A DNA stretch of 21,676 nucleotides from the NCBI GenBank assembly GCA_027037025.1, contig JALWBS010000113.1, positions 1 through 21,676 on the forward strand, written 5' to 3'. The notes under the pieces were generated by a model. The model searched no databases and was not told the DNA's origin. It worked only from the letters and a program-made list of their open reading frames with translations. This DNA is from Desulfurococcales archaeon (lineage in GTDB: Archaea > Thermoproteota > Thermoprotei_A > Sulfolobales > Ignisphaeraceae). Positions 7,096 to 14,129 of the stretch are shown here, in pieces. The first letter of the stretch is position 1. Every line of letters starts with the position of its first letter. A program made the position numbers and the translations under genes.

Positions 7096-8589
7096 TCACC
7101 CGAAGGAAGCCGCTGGGGGGAACTCCCTGCGCAGCTTCTCCATCTCCTCGTGGCTAACCGTAGCCTTCTCCTTACCTCTACGAGCTCTGGATAGAAGTGG
7201 TGAAGTTCTGTACTCGTTCCAGAGGAAATCTACGAGCTTCTTCGCCTTTTCCGCTGCCTCAACACCTCTCCTACCCTCAGCAAGCTTGGAGACTATGGAT
7301 AGCGCCGCTATCCTACCCTCGATCATCGCCGAAGTCGCTTCCTCGATTCCAGAAGCGTCGCCAGCTACGTACATGTTAGGCACGCTCGTCTCCAAGTCGA
7401 TCGTTCTCAGCGGTACAGGGCCTCCTAGCTCAGGTACCCACCTCATAACGGCCCTAGCCTGGGCTAAGAGCCTAGCGTCAGGGGCTAGCCCCACGGATAT
7501 TAGAATCAGGTCGCACTCGACATCTCTCTCGCTACCGGGGATTGGGTTGAACCTCTCATCGACCTTCACGATGGTCGCACCCTCAACTCTTTCGCTTCCC
7601 CAAGCCGCGCTTATCGTGTGGCTCGTCATTATGGGAACCCCGTACCTCCTAACCTTAGCTGCATGAACGAACCAGCCGCCAATGGAAGGCATTATCTCCA
7701 GGATGGCGACCACCTTCACACCCGCTTGCAGGAGCTGGTACGAGACGATGAGACCGACGTTCCCCGAGCCGACGACCAGAGCCTTTTCCCCTGGCCTAAC
7801 ACCGAATTCGTTCATCAAGGTCTGCGCACCGCCAGCACCCATAACCCCCGGCAGATCGTTGCCGGGAAAGGCTAGGTACTGCTCGGAAGCTCCGCTAGCT
7901 ACCACAACAGCTCTAGGCCTTACCCTGTACAGCTTATTCCTAGAAGCTATACCTACCCAACCACCGCGGAACACTCCGTAAGCAACGCTTCTGAGCAGAA
8001 CCCTGACGTTGCTCATCTTCGAGAGCTTCTCGCTCATCACCTCAGCTATCTGGAAACCCCTCAACCCTCCGAAGAGCTCCTTAGAGCCGAAGAACTTGTG
8101 CGTTTGCTTAACGAGCTGACCCCCGAGTCTGAAGTGCTCATCCACGAGAACTACGTCGAGGCCATACGAAGCAGCTTCGAGAGCCGCTGAGAGCCCCGCT
8201 GGACCACCACCGATAACGAGTACATCAGCTTCGAGAACCTCTTCCTCAGCACCTTCCGGCGGCGTAGTGCTCGGTATCGGTGCTAAACCTCTCTGCCTCT
8301 CAACCCTCATACCATCTCTAACAAGCTCAACGCAGGTCCTAGTATTCGGAACCCCATCGACGATCATGAAGCAGCTACTGCACTTACCAATCATGCAGAA
8401 AGGGCCCCTAGGTCTACCGAGCTTAGCGCTGTAGGAAAACACATCGATGCCGATGGCATAGAGCGCCGCAGCAACGCTCTCACCCTCGTAAGCCTCGACC
8501 TCAACGCCCTCGAAGAAGAACCTCACCTTCTTACCGCGTTCAAACACTAGAATCGGGTGATCCCAAATCCTCCTATCGCTCGGCGGCAA
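7096..8589 (-). CDS. FAD/NAD-type oxidoreductase, alpha subunit with N-terminal [2Fe-2S] domain
   Basis: This 497-aa protein resembles the alpha subunit of archaeal proline dehydrogenase, sarcosine oxidase alpha and HcnB. An N-terminal 2Fe-2S ferredoxin-like domain (residues about 15-100) has C65, C70, C73 and C86. A dinucleotide-binding GGGPAG is at 127-132, a second GSGNVG lies near 255-260, and a C-terminal VAGDASG FAD motif lies near 420. It is the first gene of the four-gene operon. The TTG start at 8589 is the only sensible one, because the family's usual N-terminal FERGKKVRF stretch follows at residues 16-24. It probably accepts electrons from the beta subunit through the Fe-S subunits. 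Confidence 0.85.
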   Translation of the reverse strand: MPPSDRRIWDHPILVFERGKKVRFFFEGVEVEAYEGESVAAALYAIGIDVFSYSAKLGRPRGPFCMIGKCSSCFMIVDGVPNTRTCVELVRDGMRVERQRGLAPIPSTTPPEGAEEEVLEADVLVIGGGPAGLSAALEAASYGLDVVLVDEHFRLGGQLVKQTHKFFGSKELFGGLRGFQIAEVMSEKLSKMSNVRVLLRSVAYGVFRGGWVGIASRNKLYRVRPRAVVVASGASEQYLAFPGNDLPGVMGAGGAQTLMNEFGVRPGEKALVVGSGNVGLIVSYQLLQAGVKVVAILEIMPSIGGWFVHAAKVRRYGVPIMTSHTISAAWGSERVEGATIVKVDERFNPIPGSERDVECDLILISVGLAPDARLLAQARAVMRWVPELGGPVPLRTIDLETSVPNMYVAGDASGIEEATSAMIEGRIAALSIVSKLAEGRRGVEAAEKAKKLVDFLWNEYRTSPLLSRARRGKEKATVSHEEMEKLRREFPPAASFG

Positions 8590-8620
8590 TAGGCTCTACA
8601 CCCATAGCTACCGAACACTG

Positions 8621-8633
8621 TATAGAAATAAGT
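8621..8633 (-). promoter_or_regulatory. TATA-like box for the amine dehydrogenase operon
   Basis: On the minus strand this reads ACTTATTTCTATA. Initiation about 26 bases downstream, near 8601, would leave a leader of about 12 bases before the TTG start at 8589. A second A/T-rich element, GTTTAATTAATGC at 8687-8699 (minus), could serve a longer leader. Confidence 0.35.
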
Positions 8634-8652
8634 CTTCGGATGTACCCTAAAG

Positions 8653-8678
8653 GTAATGATTAGGATCACGATCGTTAC
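8653..8678. promoter_or_regulatory. Imperfect inverted repeat, candidate operator
   Basis: GTAATGAT at 8653-8660 and ATCGTTAC at 8671-8678 form an inverted repeat with seven of eight positions matching and a ten-base spacer. A perfect 8-base palindrome, ACGATCGT, sits at 8668-8675. It lies in the 244-base spacer between the amine dehydrogenase operon and the divergent ModE-type regulator, upstream of the probable dehydrogenase promoter. That is a sensible place for the regulator to bind. This is inferred from symmetry and position only. Confidence 0.3.
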
Positions 8679-8791
8679 GAGATAAGCATTAATTAAACTA
8701 ACACTAATACACTACATTCAGCATTCCGTAAAACGAATTGCAGAGAACATTATCCCGTATTTCCCCTAACGCAAAAAATTCACGAGAGAAC

Positions 8792-8808
8792 ACTTAATTA
8801 CTTAATTA
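8792..8808 (+). promoter_or_regulatory. Promoter of the ModE-type regulator gene
   Basis: Two tandem ACTTAATTA-like elements occur here. The second (CTTAATTA, 8801-8808) is centred about 29 bases before the ATG at 8834. No Shine-Dalgarno lies between them, so the transcript is probably leaderless or nearly so. The preceding A6 run (8773-8778) makes the area strongly A/T-rich. Confidence 0.5.
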
Positions 8809-8833
8809 GCTACTACTTCTTTGGAACGCTTTC

Positions 8834-9925
8834 ATGAACCAGCTATTCGTTTTTACAGAGATAAGCGATATACCTAAGGAGTTTAGCAAGATTAGGTTTG
8901 TTGCTAAATCAATAGATAAGAATCTAATTGGGTATTCTATCGATAACTTCGGCAAAGATCTAATCATCTGTTTACCAACAAGCTTGATTAAGATAGGGAT
9001 AGCGATAAGGAAGGTGTATCCATTCGATATACCCATAGGTATCGTGGACGAGATAAGTAGGCTGAACGTGAACATCGTTAACGATATAAAGATGTTCGAC
9101 TTTATCGTTCTCTTAGCGGATAGCGTGGATAATGTGATAGCTTCAAGGCGTATTCTGAAACATCTTTCCAAAGTTAGGAGAGAATTCAAGAGGTATGTAT
9201 CTGTAAAGATAAGTAGGGATACTCAAATAGATGATCTAGCACTTTTTCTTAGCTTATCTAAGATATATGACTTCAGACCCGTTCTCTGGTTGACTGACGA
9301 TAAGTGTTTGGAGTTGATTAACGAAATCGTCGAGATTAGAGATAGGAAATTCTGTGAAACCAAGTGGTTTAGTTTTGATGTTCAGATATACTATGTTAAG
9401 GATCCTAGGGTTAACGATCCATTAACGGCGATGAGACTTAACGAAGCTAACATGGTAGAACTTCTTACGTTCGAGGATTTGTACGCTTTCTTATGTAGAT
9501 TACGTAATGAACCTTCTATCACTTCGATAATTAAGTATATCTACGACAGTTCTAGGCCCTTGATGCAGATCGGCGACATAGTGATAAGCGAAGAATTTGT
9601 GATAATTGCTGAGACGATACAAAGGTATGGCAGCATTAGATCGACTAGTAAAAGCGTTGGTATCCCTTATACAAAAGTAAGGAAAATAATAAGCGATTTA
9701 AAGCGGTTAGAGAAATCGCTAGGAGTTCAGCTTCTCGAAGTTAGACGTGGAGGCGCTGAACATGGGAAAACCAGTTTTACACACTTAGGCAATATCGTAG
9801 TGAACATAATCAAGAACTTATACGGTGAGCTTGTCAAGGAATATTCTAAGAGATTGAATACCGTTTTGAGGAGGGTCGACGAATATGGCAGAGAGCATTC
9901 ATGCGTATTTCCATTACTGATCTAA
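8834..9925 (+). CDS. Transcriptional regulator: unknown N-terminal domain plus ModE-type wHTH
   Basis: This is a 363-aa protein. Residues about 252-320 form a LysR/ModE-type winged helix-turn-helix: a G-S-I-R-S-T-S-K-S-V-G helix-turn, a recognition helix near 278-290, and a wing RRGGAEHGKTSFTHLG (304-319) like that of ModE. ModE normally has this domain first, but here it is C-terminal. The first 240 residues alternate short beta-strands and helices (strands near 42-48, 87-94, 121-126 and 149-153) as in an alpha/beta fold. I do not recognise them and they carry no metal motif. The gene is divergent from the amine dehydrogenase operon and overlaps the hydrogenase operon's last gene tail-to-tail, so it may control either. 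No ligand can be named. Confidence 0.75.
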   Translation: MNQLFVFTEISDIPKEFSKIRFVAKSIDKNLIGYSIDNFGKDLIICLPTSLIKIGIAIRKVYPFDIPIGIVDEISRLNVNIVNDIKMFDFIVLLADSVDNVIASRRILKHLSKVRREFKRYVSVKISRDTQIDDLALFLSLSKIYDFRPVLWLTDDKCLELINEIVEIRDRKFCETKWFSFDVQIYYVKDPRVNDPLTAMRLNEANMVELLTFEDLYAFLCRLRNEPSITSIIKYIYDSSRPLMQIGDIVISEEFVIIAETIQRYGSIRSTSKSVGIPYTKVRKIISDLKRLEKSLGVQLLEVRRGGAEHGKTSFTHLGNIVVNIIKNLYGELVKEYSKRLNTVLRRVDEYGREHSCVFPLLI

Positions 9926-10225
9926 TTGCTCTTCTAAGCAATTGACTATGAGCACGTACTCGTAATCCTCAGCGATGTTAAGATCTACGTTTAGTTTACT
10001 TAGTATTCTTCTCAGCACTTGGTAAGGTACGCTGATCCTAACATTTTTAGCGTATAACTCAACGACATTACCGCTATCGAGAGTTGCAGTAAACACATCC
10101 TTCAAAACCTCAAGACTGTAGTTCCCGAGATCATAAATTATCGCGAATAGTTCTTCGAAATGCTTAGTGTCAACCGATAGCTTATGCCTCATATACCTAG
10201 CTTCTAGGCTTAATGAGCATTTCAT
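9914..10225 (-). CDS. Unknown small protein ending the hydrogenase operon
   Basis: This 103-aa soluble protein matches nothing I recognise. It is coupled to the hydrogenase small-subunit gene by an ATGA overlap (ATG at 10225, stop of the upstream gene at 10222-10224). Its place after the small subunit is where E. coli hyc and hyf operons carry hycH/hyfJ, an accessory protein. The sequence is not recognisably HycH, and the position is the only argument. It has two cysteines (C3 and C96), not in a cluster motif. Its last codons overlap the 3' end of the convergent regulator gene by 12 bases and run through a perfect inverted repeat at 9924-9943. Confidence 0.65.
   Translation of the reverse strand: MKCSLSLEARYMRHKLSVDTKHFEELFAIIYDLGNYSLEVLKDVFTATLDSGNVVELYAKNVRISVPYQVLRRILSKLNVDLNIAEDYEYVLIVNCLEEQLDQ
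9924..9943. terminator. Perfect hairpin at the convergent gene ends
   Basis: AATTGCT (9924-9930) and AGCAATT (9937-9943) are perfect inverted repeats with a 6-base loop. The hairpin begins at the stop codon of the regulator (TAA 9923-9925) and lies inside the last codons of the convergent 103-aa gene. It could form in both transcripts. Archaeal termination usually relies on U-tracts rather than hairpins, so it may instead protect 3' ends or limit read-through. Confidence 0.35.
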
Positions 10226-10941
10226 GTTCTCGACCTACCACGAAGTTGCTCAACCACAAAACCGCTTAACACTAAGTAAACCTCTCTAAGCCTTGGATCT
10301 CTAACACTAGAAGCCTTAGCTATCAACCTATGTTCAACTTCTTCTATACTTCTCGACTCTCTAAGAACCTCGCATACGTTCTCTAGAATCTCATCCCTAT
10401 CGTAGTACCCTACGTATTTCGTTAGGAAGTATCTAACGTCTTTATATATTCTTTCGGTGAATAGACCTCTGTATCCACGATCTTTTATAGGTTCTTTAAC
10501 TATGTATTCTTCGGCACGCACTTTCTTATTAACTATTCCTAGTAGCTGTCCTAATCCAAACAGAATAGCTTCGGGTCTAGGTGGACACCCAGGTATGTAT
10601 AGATGAACTGGCAACACTTTGTCTACACCACCGTAAACTGATAGACTATCGTAGAATATCCCTCCAGCTATTGCGCATGAACCTATGGCTACTACGATCC
10701 TCGGTTTAGGCGGCATAGCTTCATATACTCTCTTCAAGCCTATGACAGCTTGCCTATTAACAGAACCTGTTACGAGTAGTGCATCAGCTTGTCTAGGCGT
10801 AGGAACGAGTTTGATACCAAACCTCTCTACATCATAGAAGGGTGTTAGTACATCTAACACTTCAATATCGCAGCCATTACAAGCTCCAGCATCTACATGA
10901 AATACCCATACGCTTCTAAGCTTAGGCCTTAACCTTCTCAT
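10222..10941 (-). CDS. hyfI: Group 4 [NiFe]-hydrogenase small subunit (HyfI/HycG/NuoB-like)
   Basis: This 239-aa protein is the small subunit that holds the proximal [4Fe-4S] cluster next to the NiFe site. The ligands are visible: C21 and C24 in ACNGC, C89 in IGSCA and C119 in PGCPPRPE. A C-terminal region of about 100 residues follows the NuoB-like core, as in HycG and HyfI. The open frame extends upstream to 11040, but those extra residues overlap the previous gene and lack homology. The ATG at 10941, three bases after GGAGG, gives the normal N-terminus, so I use it. It overlaps the HyfH-like gene by 20 bases. There is no Tat signal, as expected for a cytoplasm-facing enzyme. Confidence 0.9.
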   Translation of the reverse strand: MRRLRPKLRSVWVFHVDAGACNGCDIEVLDVLTPFYDVERFGIKLVPTPRQADALLVTGSVNRQAVIGLKRVYEAMPPKPRIVVAIGSCAIAGGIFYDSLSVYGGVDKVLPVHLYIPGCPPRPEAILFGLGQLLGIVNKKVRAEEYIVKEPIKDRGYRGLFTERIYKDVRYFLTKYVGYYDRDEILENVCEVLRESRSIEEVEHRLIAKASSVRDPRLREVYLVLSGFVVEQLRGRSRT

Positions 10942-11458
10942 ACACCTCCGACCCCCTAAGTTCCATGGGTTTGCTAAGGAACGATGCCTTGCACTCTCTA
11001 CACAGCAAAATCTTGCTCCTAAGCTCCTCCCGTCTTTCAATTGGCAATTCCTGTATCATTGTTAATACCCTTACCACCTGTCTTTCAGTGAATTCCGTTG
11101 GTTTACCACAGTTAACACATTTATGTAAAGGTAGTACGACGTATTGAATTAGATCATCTTTATTCGGGGTAGCTAGCTCAAATTCGTTGCTTAACCTAAT
11201 GGCCCCTTCAGGACATACCTCCCAACATCGTCCACAGAAGATGCATCTACCGTAGAAGATTTTTACAACCTTGATTCCTTTGCTAATATCTATTTCCTCT
11301 GTGATAGCGTTAGGAGGGCAAGCGCGTACGCAAGCACCGCATCCAATGCATAGATTCGGGTCTATAATAGGTCTTCCCCTAAGCTCTTTCGGTGGTGGCA
11401 ATGGCTCGAGAGGGTACCTAAAGGTTACGATCCATCTATGCGGAATTTCGTAACTCAC
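10922..11458 (-). CDS. hyfH: Hydrogenase ferredoxin subunit, 2x[4Fe-4S] plus zinc ribbon (HyfH/HycF-like)
   Basis: This 178-aa protein bridges electrons between the CooF-like protein and the hydrogenase core. It has two classical clusters: C37/C40/C43/C47 with the next proline, and C72/C75/C78/C82. After them a zinc-ribbon-like pair, C114/C117 and C153/C156, is a known feature of HycF/HyfH but is absent from NuoI. That supports a hydrogenase rather than a complex I origin. The GTG start at 11458 overlaps the large-subunit stop as GTGA. The gene order large subunit, ferredoxin, small subunit is the Hyf/Hyc order (G, H, I). Confidence 0.9.
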   Translation of the reverse strand: MSYEIPHRWIVTFRYPLEPLPPPKELRGRPIIDPNLCIGCGACVRACPPNAITEEIDISKGIKVVKIFYGRCIFCGRCWEVCPEGAIRLSNEFELATPNKDDLIQYVVLPLHKCVNCGKPTEFTERQVVRVLTMIQELPIERREELRSKILLCRECKASFLSKPMELRGSEVYEKVKA

Positions 11459-13176
11459 AATCCCATCCTCCTACTTATTTTCCTAGATAGTTCAACAAGT
11501 TGGTTCCACGAGTACGTTCTTCCATTATCAACAGCTTTCACTACAATACATCTCTCCGTACATGCTAAGCATGGATCTACCGAAGCATATATTATGGGGG
11601 CATCAGCTATTCTATAGCCTATGAGCATCTCCTTAACTGAAGGGACGTTGGCGTAAGAGGGAGCCCTAACCCTCCACCTCTGTACCTTGTTGTATAACCC
11701 TGTCCTTACGTAATGTACATCTTCACCTCGTGGAGCTTCTACGTATCCAACACCTTCACTATTAGGAGGTATCTCACCTACGTCCGCAAGTATTGGACCT
11801 CGAGGTAGTCTATCTAGTGCTTGCTCTATTATGTCGAAAGACTCGAAAACCTCGTCAAGCCTAACCAGAGTTCGAGCTAGTACATCGCTTTCGCTATACA
11901 CGGGCACTCTGAAATCTAGCTCTTTGTAAGCTGCGTAGGGATGATCCTTCCTAACATCGATCCTTAACCCAGCTGCTCTTGCAACGGGTCCTACAACCCC
12001 ATAACTGATAGCCTTATCTCTAGGTAGAATACCGACATCTCGAGTTCTCTTCGCAATTATCGTGTTGCTAATAAGCATGTTATATAGCTCACGGTATTCA
12101 GCTCTCATGAACCTCAGGTAATCGAAAGCCTTCCTTAGCCTGTCCCCTAGAATGTCCCTCCTAACACCACCGACTAGATTCATTCCATACGTCTTCCTAT
12201 TACCTGTAAGTACCTCGGCTAGATGCATGATGTGCTCCCGGATTTTCCATGAGTGCATGAAGCCTGTATCGAATCCCAGGATGTGGCAAGCTATTCCGAT
12301 CCACAGCAAATGACTTTCTATCCTTTCTATTTCTAGCATTACCGTCCTTATGTACTTAGCACGATCAGGTATGTCTATTCTACCAATGGATTCTACTGCT
12401 TGGCAGTAAGCGCAGGCATGGGTGTATCCACATATTCCGCATATGCGTTCAGCTATGAACGGTATCTGGTTGTATGTAAGCCTGCCCTCGGCAATCTTCT
12501 CAATACCTCTCCAATTATGGAAACCCCTATGCTCAACATCAACAATCACCTCGCCTTTTACGTAGAGTCTCCAATGTATAGGTTCGTCGTTTACCAGATG
12601 ATATGGGCCGAACGCAACTACATCAGCGTCGATCTTGTCCTCCTTAATAGGTTTGTAATCTACTTGCCCTTCCCTCCAATCCGCAACGGGCTTATTGTAT
12701 GGATAATCCTTTCTCCACGGATGAACGTTTTCAGGCCAATACTCAGGAAGTACTAGTTTCCTCGGATCGTCTAAACCCTCGAATTCGAAGCCGTATAGAT
12801 CTCTATTCTCTCTTTCGTGCCACCAAGCTGCACGTACTTCCTTCGCTAATGACTTCACCTTTAGATCATGTGGAGGCACGTAGGTTCTAATCCCGATGTA
12901 GAGGTCTTGCTTATCGAAGGCGATGATGTACGTTAACGAGAAATCCCTTCTAAAGAACCTCTCATCGTTTCCAGCAATTACGCTTAGCCTCGTGTACTCA
13001 TATTCAAGAAGCTTCTTAACGACGTCAACCACCTTATCTCGATCAACTACGTAGACCACGAAATTTTTAGTGGCAACGCGTTTCTCCTTAACTAGCCCTG
13101 CGATGTCTTGATCTATCAATCTAAGCAACTCCTCTCTTTCTATCCCTTCACTTCTTCTAACCCAGAAGTTCACCAT
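11455..13176 (-). CDS. hyfG: Group 4 [NiFe]-hydrogenase large subunit fused to NuoC-like domain (HyfG/HycE-like)
   Basis: This protein of about 573 aa has an N-terminal 30-kDa NuoC-like domain (residues about 1-165, with the R-D-L-Y-G-F motif near 125) fused to the catalytic large subunit. Both Ni-binding pairs are intact: C246/C249 with H253 in RICGICGYTH, and C536/C539 in DPCLACTER. This is therefore a true hydrogenase rather than a complex I-type NuoD. A 31-residue tail follows DPCLACTER and resembles the C-terminal extension of HycE that a maturation protease removes. No such protease gene is in the window. I prefer the ATG at 13176, which overlaps the previous stop as ATGGTGA. GTG 13185 and GTG 13173 are also possible. 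Confidence 0.93.
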   Translation of the reverse strand: MVNFWVRRSEGIEREELLRLIDQDIAGLVKEKRVATKNFVVYVVDRDKVVDVVKKLLEYEYTRLSVIAGNDERFFRRDFSLTYIIAFDKQDLYIGIRTYVPPHDLKVKSLAKEVRAAWWHERENRDLYGFEFEGLDDPRKLVLPEYWPENVHPWRKDYPYNKPVADWREGQVDYKPIKEDKIDADVVAFGPYHLVNDEPIHWRLYVKGEVIVDVEHRGFHNWRGIEKIAEGRLTYNQIPFIAERICGICGYTHACAYCQAVESIGRIDIPDRAKYIRTVMLEIERIESHLLWIGIACHILGFDTGFMHSWKIREHIMHLAEVLTGNRKTYGMNLVGGVRRDILGDRLRKAFDYLRFMRAEYRELYNMLISNTIIAKRTRDVGILPRDKAISYGVVGPVARAAGLRIDVRKDHPYAAYKELDFRVPVYSESDVLARTLVRLDEVFESFDIIEQALDRLPRGPILADVGEIPPNSEGVGYVEAPRGEDVHYVRTGLYNKVQRWRVRAPSYANVPSVKEMLIGYRIADAPIIYASVDPCLACTERCIVVKAVDNGRTYSWNQLVELSRKISRRMGL

Positions 13177-14129
13177 CCACACCACCCTAAAACAAGGCCT
13201 GTAAGTGGTATTACCGAGAGAGCTAGGAACGCTCTCGGTATCTGGTCAATTCTGTACCTAGGGTTAAGCGCTTCTATTGCCGAAAACAGTGAGAACATGA
13301 TTATCGTGAAAACGATGTATGTTACATAGCTTAGCGCAGGTACTGCAACTAATGGTAATCTCGAGCTATATGCGCTCACTATGGGAGGCATTATGGTTAG
13401 GGTTATACATAGCCCTACTAAAGCGTATTTCTTCATTAAATTAGACCAATACATAAGGGCGTAGAGCTTGCCTCCGTACTCAAGTAGAGGACCTCCCATC
13501 ACCTCCGTTTCTGCTTCAGGTATGTCAAATGGTGTCCAGCCACCCTCGATGTAAGCGAGGAGGTATAGGGATATCGCCAATATGATCGTTGACGGTTTCA
13601 GATACCTAACGGGGCTTAGTAGAGACGTTGCTAATCCATAGAGGTTTAGCGTTCTTAACTTAGTGCTTAGCTCAGCTATTGTGAATGCTGTGAAGAGCTC
13701 GAAGGACGATACTATTAATAGCTCTCTTATCGAGCCGGCATTTGAATAAGGATTGGGGATCATCAATCCTGCTAAACATGTTAGAGCTGTTATCAACATC
13801 AATGTATACACCAACGATATGGCTCCAAAGTACTGATTCAACCCCGGTAGGTAAGGTATGGGTATCAACGTTGTTACCAGTATCGATAATGAGAAAACCA
13901 TGTAGGGAACACCGATAACAAGAGAGTTATCGGATACCGCAAGTGCCCCTAGCTTGATCAGTTTACGTATATCGTAGAACGTTTGAAGAATTGATGGTCC
14001 GAGTCTACGCTGAATCCTTGCTTTAACAACTCTCCTAAACCCATCGAGTAGAGGAGCGATCAGCAATCCCGTAACTGCGTATGCAAACGTGTAGCCAATC
14101 GTCGTTAGGATTTGCATCGGTATCACCAT
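13170..14129 (-). CDS. hyfC: Hydrogenase membrane subunit (HyfC/HycD/NuoH-like)
   Basis: This 319-aa membrane protein has about eight helices and belongs to the NuoH family. It links the peripheral hydrogenase arm to the antiporter subunits and carries the charged path at the interface. The N-terminal conserved loop appears as QRRLGPSILQTFYDIRKLIK (residues 40-59). The acidic loop PFDIPEAETEVMGGPLLEY is at 200-218, with several glutamates typical of HycD/HyfC. The ATG at 14129 follows GGGTGG by about six bases and overlaps the previous stop as ATGGTGA. Other subunits of the set, but no quinone-binding module, are encoded nearby, fitting a ferredoxin-to-proton hydrogenase. Confidence 0.9.
   Translation of the reverse strand: MVIPMQILTTIGYTFAYAVTGLLIAPLLDGFRRVVKARIQRRLGPSILQTFYDIRKLIKLGALAVSDNSLVIGVPYMVFSLSILVTTLIPIPYLPGLNQYFGAISLVYTLMLITALTCLAGLMIPNPYSNAGSIRELLIVSSFELFTAFTIAELSTKLRTLNLYGLATSLLSPVRYLKPSTIILAISLYLLAYIEGGWTPFDIPEAETEVMGGPLLEYGGKLYALMYWSNLMKKYALVGLCITLTIMPPIVSAYSSRLPLVAVPALSYVTYIVFTIIMFSLFSAIEALNPRYRIDQIPRAFLALSVIPLTGLVLGWCGW

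Noticed and set aside
10942..11040. Upstream extension of the hydrogenase small-subunit frame
   Set aside because: The added 33 residues lie within the preceding ferredoxin gene, show no family resemblance, and a good ATG with GGAGG is present at 10941.
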